This document shows positions 1 through 13,044 of a stretch of DNA of 64,000 nt, one piece after another. The notes below the pieces were generated by a model. That model saw nothing but the letters and a program-made list of their open reading frames with translations. It had not been told where the DNA came from and did not search any database. Every line of letters starts with the position of its first letter. Within the stretch, counting starts at the first letter, position 1. The position numbers and the translations under genes are program-made. This DNA is from Siphlonurus alternatus (lineage: Eukaryota > Arthropoda > Insecta > Ephemeroptera > Siphlonuridae): positions 34,923,537 through 34,987,536 of the forward strand of contig OX463781.1 in the NCBI GenBank assembly GCA_949825025.1, read 5' to 3'.

Positions 1-37
1 GCAAAAACATTGAAATAATAAATTGTATTGAGATTGT

Positions 38-914
38 CAGTGTTCCATTATTTAAGTGTCACGGGAAATTTTTTATTACAAATTTAATTATATTTTATTT
101 TTCAACCCTTAAAGGGGGTCCAAAGCAAAAAAGTTTGATTTCCCATATGAGGTTTCAATGTTAAAAGTGGTCTCGAACAAAAATTCTGTCAGATTTATAC
201 AAAAATTTATTTCCGGGGGTTAAAACACATGCTGAATCTAATAGTGCAAATTAAAATTTACAGAAAACAACCCTTAACGAGATATTGGCCTGTATTATGT
301 TAAAAATCATTTTATCTTAATTTTGACAGCACCATTGAAACAAGCTCATTTTTCCACACGAGAAGCAACCTTCAATTTTTTTTTTAATGAAAAGATGTTA
401 GGAATTTAAAAAATAGGGGTTGCTTTTTTAACCCTTATTTTTTCAATTCTAAAAAATGTTTGATTAAAAAAATTCAAAGGTTTATTCTCGAGTAGAAAAA
501 TGAGCTTGTTTCAATGGCGCTGTCAAAATGAAGAAAAAATGATTTTTTAACATGGTAAGGGCCAATATCTTGTTAAAAAGTTGTTTTCTGTAAATTTTAA
601 TTTGCACCATAAAAATTTCTAGAAACAAATATATTTTTTTCTTATATTTTCATTTCATTTTATTTTTATTCAACCACTGGTTATACAAGTACAACATGGA
701 TTACATCAATATAAAAAAATAAAAGAAAGAATTTTTGTTTGAGACATTGAAACGCAATAAGGAAAACCACACTTTTCACTTTGGACCCCCTTAAAGAATT
801 AAAATTGAAATCTCAAAGGTATTCAAAGGAATACTAATAAATTTTCAAGTCTCCAGCAGGAAAATTAAATTTGTAATGAAAAATCTCCCGCGACACTTGA
901 ATAATGGAACACTG
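38..914. mobile_element. Large foldback (TIR) element, non-coding
   Basis: The left end reads CAGTGTTCCATTATTTAAGT and the right end (863-914) is its near-perfect reverse complement. The match continues inward almost to the centre: the CCCTTAAAGGGGGTCC region near 110 mirrors 785-795, and CAAGCTCATTTTTC near 340 mirrors 500-515. The whole 877 bp would therefore fold into one long stem. No coding capacity is visible. A TGT triplet flanks both ends and could be a 3-bp target duplication, but that is too short to assign a superfamily. It is probably a non-autonomous DNA transposon of the foldback/MITE type. Confidence 0.8.
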
Positions 915-1017
915 TGTATATGACTTATTTACTTTAAACTTTTGCCTGAGTGATACATTAAAATTGGAAAAAAGGTTTCTGGTCATAATTAGCAGGGGCT
1001 TCATAAAAAAAAATTAG

Positions 1018-1375
1018 AATAGACAACATATATGAATTTTTTTTTTTGCAGAAATGAATAGAAGGGTACCAAATTATGCTACTCTGAATTTTTTCAGATT
1101 TTTTTTATTTTATTATTATTTTTTTTTTTTTAATCCCAGAACTATTTTTAAATAATTATTGAAAGTGCGGCCATGCCCCCTGGAGGCGTCAATAGGCGTC
1201 TCATGTCTATCCTTTTTTATTAGGGTTCAGGGGTGCCAACTTAACTTACAGAACTTTCAATAATTATTTCAAAATAGTTCCGGGTCTCAAAAAAATCTGA
1301 AAAAATTCAGAGTAGCATAATTTGGTGCCCTCTATTCATTTCTGCAATAAAAAATTTTCATGTATGTTGTCCATT
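1018..1375. mobile_element. MITE family A copy 1 (AATGGACAAC-ended foldback)
   Basis: The TIRs are AATAGACAACATATATGAA on the left and its complement on the right. They run into the family core, recognised by GCAGAAATGAATAGA, then ATGCTACTCTGAATTTTTTC. The centre between the TTATTGAAAGT arms contains a CCCCCTGGAGGCGTC stretch. The same architecture recurs at 11158, 16853, 46547, 54485, 56069 and 61068. No ORF of note is present, so it is a non-autonomous element. Confidence 0.85.
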
Positions 1376-1582
1376 GTTTCAAATTTTTAAAAAAATATAT
1401 AAGATATATATAATATATATTATATATATATAAATATAAGATATAAAAAATATCTTCCTACATTCAATGTGTTATACAAAATCTTTTAAAAAGTGGATGA
1501 TATTTTAGCACTTTTAAAATGTCACCTTGAACTGCAATTATTATCCATAAATACATGCTTCTTTTTCTTATGCAACATACAA

Positions 1583-2500
1583 TATTTGTGAGTCTGGTGT
1601 TTCATTTTCGGTCATGGATTTTGCAATGAAGGGTTATTTGTGGAGCTTTGTAACTTTGTACCCTGATCGCTGAGACACATTTTTTTATGACCTTGGTAGT
1701 GAATTGTCAATGAATTTTTTTTTTCAACCCTTCTGGGGTCTCAAACCTAAAAATTGCATTTCTTTTATGGAATTTCCAAGTTAAATAAAAGTGATACAAA
1801 AATGTTATTCGATGTGCACCAATTTTTTAAGGAGTAAAGTGACCTTTTGAATCCAATGGTGCCATTTTAAAATTATTAAAAACAACCCTTTAATAAAAAA
1901 TTAGCTTTAAATCATCAAATAATTTATTTAGCTTCTTTCTGACATTTTCATTCAATCAGGCTTATTTTTTTACCCCAGGAACAGCTTTTGAATTATTAAA
2001 ATCGGTTCACATCAAGGATTTGAATTTAAGGGGTGGAATTTTCTACCCTTAATTTTAAAATTCTTAATGTGAACCGATTTAAAAAATTCAAAAGCTCTTC
2101 CTGAGGTAAAAAATTAAGCCTGATTGAATTACAATGTCAGATAGAAGCTAAATTGATTGTTTAATGTGTTGGAGCTAATTTTTTATTGAAGGGTTGTTTT
2201 CATTAATTTTAAGGTGGCATCAATGGATTTATAAGGGCAATTTACCCTTAAAATAAAAAATTGGTGCACATCGAATAAATTTTTGTATCACTTTTATTTA
2301 ACATGGAAATCCCATAAGATAATTTTTATGCGATTTTTAGGTTTGAGACCCCCAGAAGGGTTGAAAAAAAATAATCGAAAATTCTTTACCAAGGTCATAA
2401 ACAAAGGTTGTGTCTCAGCAATTAGGGTACAAAGTTACAAAGCTCCACAAATAACACTTCATTGCAAAATCCATGACCGAAAATGAAACACCAAAATTGT
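1583..2500. mobile_element. Large foldback element, non-coding
   Basis: The left arm around 1598-1640 (GGTGTTTCATTTTCGGTCAT, then a GGATTTTGCAATGAAGG run) is mirrored by 2455-2492. Further inward, AATTTTTTA near 1822 and GAACCGATTT near 2065 also pair across the centre at about 2040. The element is about 0.9 kb with near full-length complementarity, and its exact ends are uncertain. The 67-codon reading frame at 2283-2486 lies inside the right arm and is not a gene. With 38-914 and 1018-1375, it makes three consecutive foldbacks. Confidence 0.75.
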
Positions 2501-2931
2501 GACACAATCTGTAGTTCATTATAGTGTGTGTATTATAGTGCTAAAAGTGTGAAAAATATAATTCTTAATAAAAATAGGGTAATATTTCATGTAATTTAAT
2601 TAAAATCATTGACATTATAGGTACACATACCCATAAGCCTCTATAATAATTTTTATTTGTTTTGGTTCTGTTAAAAGTTAAAAATTTGAAAATATAACAT
2701 TGTAGCTCCATAAGGAATTACCACATTGAACGTAATTCCTGATTAAAAGCAGATATTTATGTGAAAATATTTATGTAGGTTCTTGCAAGTCCCAGAAACA
2801 ATAATCCAACATAAAAATTAAATTATGTTTAATAATTTTTATTTTATTATGAAATTAAAATTTGAAGTGAGAGTTTTGAATTTCCCACCAAAACTCTCGA
2901 CCAATCAGAGCGCTCAAAAAAATCAACAAAC

Positions 2932-3062
2932 TTTGAACCTGGTTCAACTCGGTGGTTCAACTAAACCTGGATCACTTATGGGTGGAGCTTACGGTCAAGA
3001 TTTTGAACCTGGATCAAATCCTGAACCTGGTTTAGTTGATCCGAGTTTGAACCAGGTTCAAA
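2932..3062. repeat. Small inverted repeat (MITE remnant)
   Basis: TTTGAACCTGGTTCAACTCGG at the left is mirrored by CCGAGTTTGAACCAGGTTCAAA at 3041-3062. Inner arms (GGTTCAACTAAACCTGG against CCTGGTTTAGTTGATCC) also pair. GGTGGAGCTTACGG occurs as a direct repeat at about 2982 and 3066. The structure suggests a short foldback insertion. Confidence 0.6.
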
Positions 3063-5160
3063 TAACGGTGGAGCTTACGGCCCTTAATGTCTTAAGGTGT
3101 TGTTAAACCTGTTTAAAACTTCATAGAGTGACGGTACAACACACTCTATTTCCGTCTGGGATCAAAATAGCACTCCCATTGACGTTTCTTGTATTCGTTC
3201 ATAAAATAAGTTACTATATTAAATGTTGTTTTCATCTATTAGCTTCCACCAAATTTTAAACTTTTATCTGAACTTAAAAGTATGAAGTATAGAAAAGGAG
3301 CAACATACTATATAATTAATTTGTCCTTTTCTATTTAAATTTCAGCAACAATTTCAATTGTTATTACAAGGATGTTGCTCACTTAAAAAAAAAAATACAT
3401 CACATTGCATCATGAATATGAATTTTTAAATAGTTTCCATCATTTCGTGTTTCTCTTTTAAAATCACAAAATTATTGTTATTATTATTTATTACAATAAA
3501 AAAAATCATAATGTAAAAGTATAAAATAAAATATATATAATATAAAGTCAATCAATCAATATACAATTAAATGGGTTAAAATGTAAATTAACTTGTAAAT
3601 GTTTAAAATCACAACCGGATATATTATTATTATTATATATAATGAATTTTATTGAGTTAGGAAGTGTACACATGTAACGTAAATCATGATGTTATATAAT
3701 TTAATGTTTTGTTATTCACTTAGTCGTGTTTCACAACACATAGAAGAATTCGCCCCGACCAGCGGTGTCTAGAACAATGAAGCCAACAGTGGGCGCTGCT
3801 CTGCTGGCGAACATTCAACCATGGCACGGCAGGGGGTCCGCTAGAGAGCTTTGCCCGGCCACTACAAGGCTGCCGGCTTTTGCATACAGTTTTTTTTTCT
3901 TTCCTTTTTAACACAGTAGAAACAGCTTAGTGTGCGTGTATGAAATGAGGCTGTGTAAGTCTACTAATTGGATCGTAGTGGTGGCCGCATTTTGCTTGTC
4001 TGTCTCAGACTTCAAATGTCAGAAACGATGACTTGGTGGACACATGTTAAACAACTCGGTCATTTCACTATGAATTATTATTAATGGTTTATTTTCCTTT
4101 TAAAATTAACTTGTTTTTTTTTTCGTATATTTTTTAAATGGTATGCTTATATTATTGCTGAAATGATATTTTGAACTAAATAACTTCATAAGCGTTGAAA
4201 TTAAAAGGAATGTACATTTTTTTTTAAAGAAAAGTATGCATGTTTAAATTGAGGTTTAAATAACATAAAATACAGTATAAAAGTGACAACAGGATGATAT
4301 ATTTACTGTAAAAGTTACTTGACGTTATAATGTTACATATTAATAAATTATTTCTACATACCATAGAATTTTCATCCTTCTTGATGTTTTCTTGGTATAA
4401 TATTATATATATGCTATGAATTTTTCTGAGATTAAACTTGTACAAAAATTTATGTAATAATATTGATTAATTTATAGCTGAGACATACCATATTAAATGG
4501 TATTTAGTAATTTTTTTCAGCCTTTTTCTAATGGTAATGTGTATAATCACGCTCATAATATTATTTCATTTAGTTTTAACATGTAATTTATAATTTATCG
4601 GCGATAAACATAAACAACTTTCCGTTTCCATAGTAACTTCGAAACACGGCTAAAAAACAAGCTGTTATAGAGACTTTTGACCTTACGAGACTTTCATTAG
4701 GAAAAATTTAATGCTAATGGCAAGTACATAATAACAAGTATGCACTGAAATTTTAAAAAAAAAATCCATTCCATATAATTATATTCTTTAAACAAAGAGA
4801 AGACTCACATTTTTAATTTAAATGTTTATTTGCTGAATGAATCTTCATGAAAAGTCCTTCATTATTTTTTTTTTTTTATTGTCTTATTAACGTTTTATGA
4901 AAGGCGACGCCTTAGTGCAGGCATACAATATCAATTACAAAAAAGTTGAACCTTGCAAAAAATAACCATCATATTAAATTAGCTGCTGGAAACTAATTAA
5001 ATTTAATTAAATTTGACTAATTGTAAGCTGTGTTTCATGTACGTGATAATTTTATAATTAATTGCCAGTTAGACTTATTAAAATTATAATATTCTTTGTT
5101 TTGTCTTCATATTTTGATTTGTTAATATCGCTACAGTCAAATTACTTTAATATTCCCCTC

Positions 5161-5300
5161 GGAAGTAGCCGGAAGTGAAAGGAATTTGGCCTATCTATTT
5201 GTTTTTTTAGCAAATAAGTCAGTACTTTTACTGCAAAACACTCTGCAAAGTTTCAAAACTGAATTACAAACAGTTACAAACTTCACACTTCCGGCTACTT
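5161..5300. repeat. Inverted repeat with 16-bp perfect arms
   Basis: GAAGTAGCCGGAAGTG at 5162-5177 and CACTTCCGGCTACTTC at 5285-5300 are exact reverse complements about 107 bp apart. This may be a MITE remnant; no target duplication is evident. Confidence 0.55.
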
Positions 5301-6268
5301 CAGGAAGGAATACTAATTTGATTGTACGTAAAAATGTTTTAGTATCTAACCTGGAATTCTCCTATTGCTCCATGTATGTCATAATTTGTAATAATTTGAT
5401 ATTTTCTTTTATGGATAGTAAACAAAAGATGATATTATTGCATGACACTATATAGACACTAAAAATTTAGGTTTTATTATAGATAACTCATTTTTAGCCC
5501 AGTAATAGTATGGAAAATTCCTATGCTGACCCGGAAAAATGGAGGGGAAAGCTGAATTTTTCAGGAGTTGTCAGTAATGCTGTTTCAAACATATTTTGAG
5601 TTGTACCACCTTGTACCCCCTGTGCTAGCGCCGCCATTTAAAAAAGATGGCGTCCAAATAGTCCTTTTTAAAAAAATTAATTTCTCGGAAACTACTTGTG
5701 GTAAGTAAAAAAAAAATTACACAGTTTTATAGCTAAGGATATGTTCTAAGCTAAAAAATAACAAATAACTGGATTGTCGGTTATTTAAGTAGCATAATTT
5801 GCATATTTACAAAAAAAATACATTTAAATATTTACAAATCATGGAAAATAATATTGAAAAAAAATTATTAAAAAAAAATTGCTGCTAACAAAAATTAATT
5901 CCGTATTATTAGCTATACAAAAGTGTAAGAATTATTTTTTTATGGCAAAAATTACGGAAGTTACAGATTTTAAGGCTTGCGAATATATACTATCAACTCT
6001 CCCCGCGATCGCGTATCTACTCGCTGCGCTCACTACCACGGTCACTCCTCGCTACCGTTCTTGCTTGTTTGTCTCCTAATTACTATTGTGGCTCATTCTT
6101 ACGTGGTAAACAGGTGTATGTGAATCATATTTTAGTAAGGGTTGTTTACATCTTGGCCAGCGTGATTACTAGACATTCCTAGCCAGTCTTCTTTGAGCTA
6201 TGACATTGTTCACATCGCGCGTTGACTCGCATGGATTTATTTAATACGCGTACTACTGTAATGTTAAA

Positions 6269-7514
6269 ATGAGTGATAACGAGTGCCAGGCTGTTTGTGT
6301 TATTTGTACGGCAACTCTCTATAAATCAGGCCAGCAAACCAGACATGGATCAAGTTAAAAGTGCAGGACTTAAAACTCTTTGTGAAGCAAGTGCAGCAAG
6401 AAATGGCAATTTATTTAATAGTGACTCAAATATAGAATCTGTTGTACTTCATTTAAATTGCTACGTAAAATACAGTAGAACAAAGGATATTAATAAATTA
6501 AAAACTACTGGAAATGAAAACACCGATACAAATAATGCATCAACGAAACCATCACTTCGTTCGTCAAGCAACACTTTTGATTTCAAACTACATTGCTTAT
6601 TTTGTGGTGAACCAGCATGTGCAGTTACGGAGTCAAAAAAAAAAATCTTTACTAATATTACTCGCACGTGCAGATATTGACTCCAACATCGTCATTCGTT
6701 CACCAGACCAGGGTAAAAATGTTGATAAAATGTTCAACGTTTCTACACTGAAAAAAAAATCAGGTGTTGCTGCTAAAGGCTTGCTGTTCATACATGCTAT
6801 CAGTGGTTGCGATTCAACATCAGCTCCCTACCGAAGGGGGAAGAAACAAGCCCTTAATCTTCTTTTAAAGAACAAAACTGTTCAAAACATCGCTCTGAGT
6901 TTTTGTGAAACTGAAGCTGATCGTACAAGTATTATAAAAGGAGGAGAAAAGTTCATGATACTTTACTATAATTCAAATGCAAACTCACTGAACACAGCAA
7001 GATATTTTTCGTACTTCGAAATGACATGTAATTACAAAATCAGTGCAGACTTTGAGCTTGCATCCTTACCTCCGACAAGTGCAGCAGCTATGCATCATTC
7101 TCTTAGAGTTTACCATCAAGTGCAGCAGTGGCTAGGGGTGGACTTGCCTCCGACTGAATGGGGCTGGCAAATGAAGAACAATGTGCTGGTCCCGGTTGCA
7201 ACCTTGGAACCACCGGTTCCCGACAACATACTCCATCAAGTGCATTGCAACTATGTGCCAGACTGCAGCAGCGGACGTTGTTCTTGCAAGAAAAGTGGAC
7301 TTCATTGCAGCCCATGTGCGGCCAATGTCACGGCATTGATTGTGCCAACAATCAGACAGGGGATCACTTTGGTGAGGAGGAGGAAGAGGACGAGGGCCGT
7401 AAAACTGCACGGCGAGACCGCATCATGAGTCTACAGGGGTCTGCAGGTCGGAGGTCGCGGAGCACCAGTGCCAGTGACGCCACATGCCGGAAGCGTCGCA
7501 ACATTTCAGAATGA
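6269..7514 (+). pseudogene. Decayed multicopy transposon-like gene (N-terminal zinc finger, C-terminal CXC domain)
   Basis: An ATG at 6269 opens a frame with a CVIC zinc-binding pair. A frameshift near 6320 moves to the frame carrying AGLKTLCEASAARNG and a second Cys pair (HCLFCGEPAC). After an A-run near 6640 the sense frame shifts again and continues with IVIRSPD, FIHAISGCDSTSA, LASLPPTSAAAMHHS and TEWGWQ. It ends in a Cys-rich CSSGRCSCKKSGLHCSPC segment like a Tesmin/CXC domain. From memory, this order (N-terminal Cys domain, IRSPDTD-like strand, GCD-TS motif, SLPPTSAAA, WGW, CXC) matches a protein family present in many copies in arthropod genomes. The expected spacer between SPD and the GCD motif is much shorter than I would expect, implying an internal deletion. 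At least two frameshifts make it a pseudogene. Its molecular function is not established here. Confidence 0.7.
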
Positions 7515-10500
7515 GCACGGCAACTACAGGTATAAGCAAAGCTTCATTTTTTACACGGCCAGGTTCAGGATAATACATCATAATTTTTTTTAATATTAAA
7601 TAGAACATTAAATATTAATGACATCTGTTTCAATCTTTATAAGAAAAAAAAATATATATATTTTATATATTTCTATATGATACAAAATTATTGTATTTAT
7701 TAAATTTAAATAAGAAAAATTTTAGTAAAAATTTAAGTTTGAACAATGTGAATAAGATTGTGAAATGTTGTGTATCTCTCTCTCCCTCTCTCTCTTAAAT
7801 CATTACGAAAAATATCAATATTTGATTGAATTTATTAGTCAAAGAAACAAATTTATTAAATATCATATTGATTCAATGTGGCATTATACAAGTAATTGAT
7901 ACACAAGAATATTACTTAGGAGTACTGTATGTTAATTATATATAAAAAAAAATATAGCCTAATTTGACTTCTGTTCAATCCAACAGAATTTTGGAGTATG
8001 ATGTGGTGGTAATGCAGTGGTGTAGCCAGGATTCGTCCAAGGGGGGGGGCTCAAGATAAAGATTGAGAACAGCCCACTGGGGGGTTGGGGGGCGTAGCAG
8101 TTTTTTGGTTGATGTGTTCCAATAAAAAATTGATATTTTTGTAAATTAAAACAAATAGTGACAATAGATAGATAAAAAAATAAGTACTAAAATAACAAAC
8201 TTTCTGTTCCAGACAATGGACAAAAAAAGGGTTCCTTTTCTTTTCTTTAAAAAAAAAACATATATATTTGCAATTTAGTAAACTATGTTAGCAGACTTAT
8301 TAATATTGTATTAAATATATACAGTATACAGGGATTACTTTATTTGTATAATATTATATAACTCTCTAGAAATGAAGTCCTAGTCTACAAAGTGACGCAC
8401 GGGTTGCATACTTTGCCCCTTGGTCTAGTAATCTGACTCATCTCTCTTGAGAACGTTGTCAAATTTGAGTAGAGTTCAAAGTTAAACTTATGACAAACTG
8501 ATTTTTAAAATACTGACAGCGCGTGATAGAACAATTAAATTAAAATTAATTTTTCTTAAACAAAAAATACATACAAGTGTATGATATGACTTCAACTGAC
8601 GTGTCCACAAAAATCTAAGACGTTCATTTGTCATAAGAACTAGGAGAGGGAAATTTAAACGTAACCCATCCACTGCTACCCGTACAGACGTATTTTTCTT
8701 GATCAATTTAATATACGAACGAATTCACATCAGTTTTCGATGGTATATATTTTTATATATCCTTCATATTTGCACTAACATAAAAAATTGTACATTCATA
8801 ATTCATATATTAATATTTAATAGAAATAAAGAGTACCAACATATTAAAAAAAATACACACGTGTATATATCCTTCTCTAACAATATAGATTAAAATAAAA
8901 TTGTTATCCAAAAATAATTTCAATAAATTTAGTTGATTCATTTATAAAGTGACAGCTTCACAAAAACATAATAGAGATAGTAGATTTAATTAGTACACGT
9001 TATCTAATACGTAATAACATGTGAGAACAATACACAGCTGTTGTTACGTGTTTTCATCACGTGCACCTGCAACACACGCCTCGTGCCTCATGTATAACAA
9101 ATATAATAACGTGCAGCAGCGCCACGCGTGATTACGTGTTGTACTACCTCGCTAACACGTCTCGTGTTATCAATCTTAATTATCAAACATATTAATCATA
9201 ATTGCTGACATCGTCATAAAATTCAAGTATATTTTATAATCTTTTTGTCATACATGTATTTTATATTTATTTTAGTGTTTTTTATTTATTGAAAATTACT
9301 GCTTGGTCATAAAGGATAAAAATATTATATTAAACAGGGTTTTCATATAGTAAATGACAAATCTAGTGCAAGTATAACCTCTAAGATATTTTTTTTTATT
9401 TTTTTACACAATATTTATAGTCAAAATTTAAAATTTTTAAAAATAAAATAAAAAATTTAATTGATATAGTGGCTGTCTTTTTTTTTTTTTTTTTTTTCTT
9501 TTAGTTTGCGGGCCAGTTTGTGCACCAGTAACAATGGCTTCACGGCATGTGCGCATCTCTTGCAGACACGAACTTGATGGGCATGTATGTTCGATCATCC
9601 ATCAAGGAGTCTATTTTTAACTGAGTCCGTTACTTGATTTAGAAACTTTTACTAAATGAACTAAAATCAGTTTTCATTATAGTAAAAGATTCTGAATCGT
9701 CTTCTAACTCCGCAATTTTTTATAAACATTTATTTTATTTTTTGTTATTTTTTAGTTTGAGACATTTGCAATGATTACTGAAATGATAAAAAAAAAACTA
9801 AAAACTCACGCCAGACTTAAAAAAAAAAAAAAAAATGAAAATGCGTCTAAAAAAGAACCTCTCATTTTCACTCACACTCTATGGTACTCAAATTATTTCT
9901 GTTTATTTCTGTGTTTAATAAAGAAGTTTTCGCCTGGCCCTAAGTGATTATAAAGAATTTAAAACAAAAAAAAAGGCTTTAATTTCATGCATGTCAGCAC
10001 ATTTTATGACAATTTAAGACTCGATCATATTCAACTTGGTTTTCATCGTGTATGTTCGGAAATACTTCGACTCGTATTCGGCCAGTAAAGTTCTTCCGAT
10101 TAAAAAATCATCTCTATCAATGACAATTATTATAAACACAATGATACCCATAATTATGTGTGACGGATAGTGCTATTATAGATTATATTTTATTTTTACC
10201 GTTAGATTAAAGTTAAAGTTATCATAGACTTTGCGGTCACCCTATACATTTTTTAACACAATACCTTTGATGCTTGTTATATAAATAAATATCATCGATA
10301 AATTTAAATTTAAAGCAAATATTTATAATCATAATATTAAGATGGCAACTGAAATATTGGAAAAAAAAAATACAATATTGACTACACTTCGAAAGTGATT
10401 TGTTTTTATTATTGGATTGTTTGTGAATCTGACTTGCTATTCATGAGGGAAATATAATAAAATAAAATTGACATTTTGTCGATACTTGTACCGGTATCAA

Positions 10501-11841
10501 ACGGTACAGTGAGTTTCAGCTTCATGGCTATCAAGCAGAAATTTAATTAAATATCAAGCCGGAGAAAGCCAACAAACAAAAAATGAAAAAAAAAAAGAAA
10601 GAAAATGCTATCGTGGCCACATTATTTTATATTACTTCCTCTCTTTCTTACATAACTTCTCGGAACCTGAAAGCATTGAAAGCTCTAAACAGAATTTGAT
10701 ACCTTAATAAAAAATAAAATAAAAAGCGATCACTTAAAATGTAAAAAAAAAAAAAAAAAAAAAAAAAACATTGTGCACAACAGTCAAGTTCAGTGAATTT
10801 AATGAAAATAATAAGCAATTAATACCAGGATATGTATAAACTGAGTTCCACATGGTTTGTTTTACGAAAAAACTTCATATCAAATGGCTGAAATACCTAG
10901 AATGGATCAAACAATGTGTATAACAAACACGTTATTAAAAAAAAAAAAAAACGATCACATAAACTTTGATCGATGCTTGAAATTAGAAACAAAATTAAAT
11001 TAAATGCTTACATAAGAAGTAATTTCAGTTTTTTATAAAAAAATAAATAGCTGACCTTGGCTAATTTTATGAACACTTTTAATGTAATCTAAAGAAATAC
11101 GTTTAGATTTGTAGATTTCTTCCTTTTCAAGAACTGGGCATATATATAATATTTGGCAATGGATTATCGAACTCAATTTTTCATTGCAGAAATCAATAGA
11201 GGGTGCAAAGTTATGCTACCCTGATTTTTTTTCAGAGTTTTTAGAGCCCGGGAAGTATTTTTTTAAAAATACTTCCAGGGCTGTAAAAAATCTGAAAAAA
11301 ATCAGGGTAGTATAACTTTGCATTCACTATCCATTTCTGCAATAAAAAAAACTGAGGTCGATACTCCAGTCCATAGTAAATTTTTGTCGAAAATCTAAAA
11401 TATTGATTTTGTCATGCAAAAATTAAAATGATTTACAGACTTTAAGCAGAATGGCTAGACTATAAAGTTCTATAAAAATTACAAAACAGACTCAAAGCGT
11501 TATAATATTACCTCAATTATAAATAAATAAAATAAATAAATAGTATTTTATTTAGCAAAAAAGCTAATACAGACATGTTGTTAATACATCAATCATCAGA
11601 AGTCGTTTTCACATTAAATGTTACACCAACATATTATTACAAAAACAATTATGCGTAATATAATTATATATAATTTGCGTCACTGACCCTGAGATTAAAG
11701 CCATCAAATAATTATAACATTTGGCTAGACGGAAATTATACATCGTGGAATGAAGAATGAACTTATTAAAAGGGGTCAAAAAATCTAACAAAGCTTTACA
11801 TGCTGATTATTTCAGACTAGAGTAATGACCTTTAGAGCATC
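7515..11841. other. AT-rich intergenic DNA, no gene recognised
   Basis: There is no supportable coding sequence. It contains a CT-rich microsatellite (about 7776-7795), a fragment starting CAGTGGTGTAGCCAGG at 8015 that resembles one end of a hAT-like MITE but lacks a matching right end, and a cluster of ACGTG motifs at 8995-9170. It also has long A or T runs near 9478-9500 and 10742-10768, and one family A MITE at 11158. Confidence 0.6.
11158..11368. mobile_element. MITE family A copy 2, short form
   Basis: AATGGATTATCGAACTCAA with TTGCAGAAATCAATAGAGG on the left is mirrored by the CCATTTCTGCAATAAAAAAA segment and GAGGTCGATACTCCA on the right. The core has ATGCTACCCTGATTTTTTTC arms. The centre is only TATTTTTTTAAAAATA, so this copy lacks the roughly 100-bp middle present in the others. 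Confidence 0.75.
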
Positions 11842-11849
11842 AAGTAGGA

Positions 11850-13009
11850 TAGGGTGACCAGATATCTTGATGTTCAAAACGGTACATGCCCCCAAGATAG
11901 AGGCCTGAAGGGCCAAAACCCCCGCCGGAGGCGCGATTTTTTTGGGTGCCACGCCCCCTTTTTTACTTTTTTTTTTCTTAATAGATTTTCAAATGAATTG
12001 TTTTTTTTTTTTATGAAGCCGTTTTTTCCGAAAAAAATTATTTTATTGGTAAATCCATTAAAGAATTTTCGTCATAGATTATAGCAATTATTACGTAAGT
12101 ATTTTTTAATTGGTACCATAGTTCAGACGAAGTTTAAGTAAAACGCTGTTTTCTGTTCCATAAGGCTGCATGTTTAAGGGTTCAGGAAAACAAACTTTGG
12201 TATTTTTTTTTTTTTTTTTTTGCGATGAATTTATTTGAGATGAAATTTTTTTGGTTTTCATTTCTCACACTAATGCAGGACAGGTTAACATATTTTAAGG
12301 AAATAAAATAATAAATAATGCAATCGCTCACTCTACTTTAAATAATATAAATAATTGCATTTTTTTATATATAATTATACTTTTCATAGGATTAGAAAAA
12401 AATATTTATTATAGTCACCATGCAAGAAAACTGTGCCAGTGAGCTGATTTCCTAATTAACCTTTTTTCTTGGCCTGGCCACGATCCTATTATGTTGTAAA
12501 GTTGCATGTAAATAAAAAGAAACAAAAGCAATAAAAGAAATACTCAAAAAGCATAACTTCGAAAAATACTTTTCCAAGAAAAAAATATACAGTATTTTAA
12601 ATTGTTTTTTTTTTTTTTTTTATTTCGTTATCAAATTTTCCGTCTCCATCCACAATATTTCTAAATGTACGTACGCCGTGTTACTTAAATAATGCATTAT
12701 ATATTTGTTTATAAATAAATAAAACTTAATATAATGTCACGAGATAAATTATAGAGAAAAAAAAAGTGAAGTATAAAGCAAGAAATTAATTTGAATTACT
12801 TTTAATCGAACTGTTCATTTTGCAAATAGTGTGAACTCTTGTTAGAGTGAAATAGCTGAAGAAGTTATATAAATTGAATTATAATTTATAGCATTCAAAT
12901 TGGACTTAATAACAGCTAAAATTACTTGATTGTATTAATAATATTTGTGGCGTTTTTCCCTCATATTATTTTCCATTTATTTATGTAATATCCATGCACG
13001 ATTATTGTG

Positions 13010-13044
<35 letters not shown>

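Larger units (their letters stand above)
2501..6268. other. AT-rich intergenic DNA, no gene recognised
   Basis: I find no convincing coding sequence, RNA gene or large element here. Short reading frames (for example 5186-5455) have no recognisable content. The region contains the two small inverted repeats listed separately and many oligo(A/T) runs. A more GC-rich patch at 6000-6070 directly precedes the decayed transposon gene. Confidence 0.6.
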
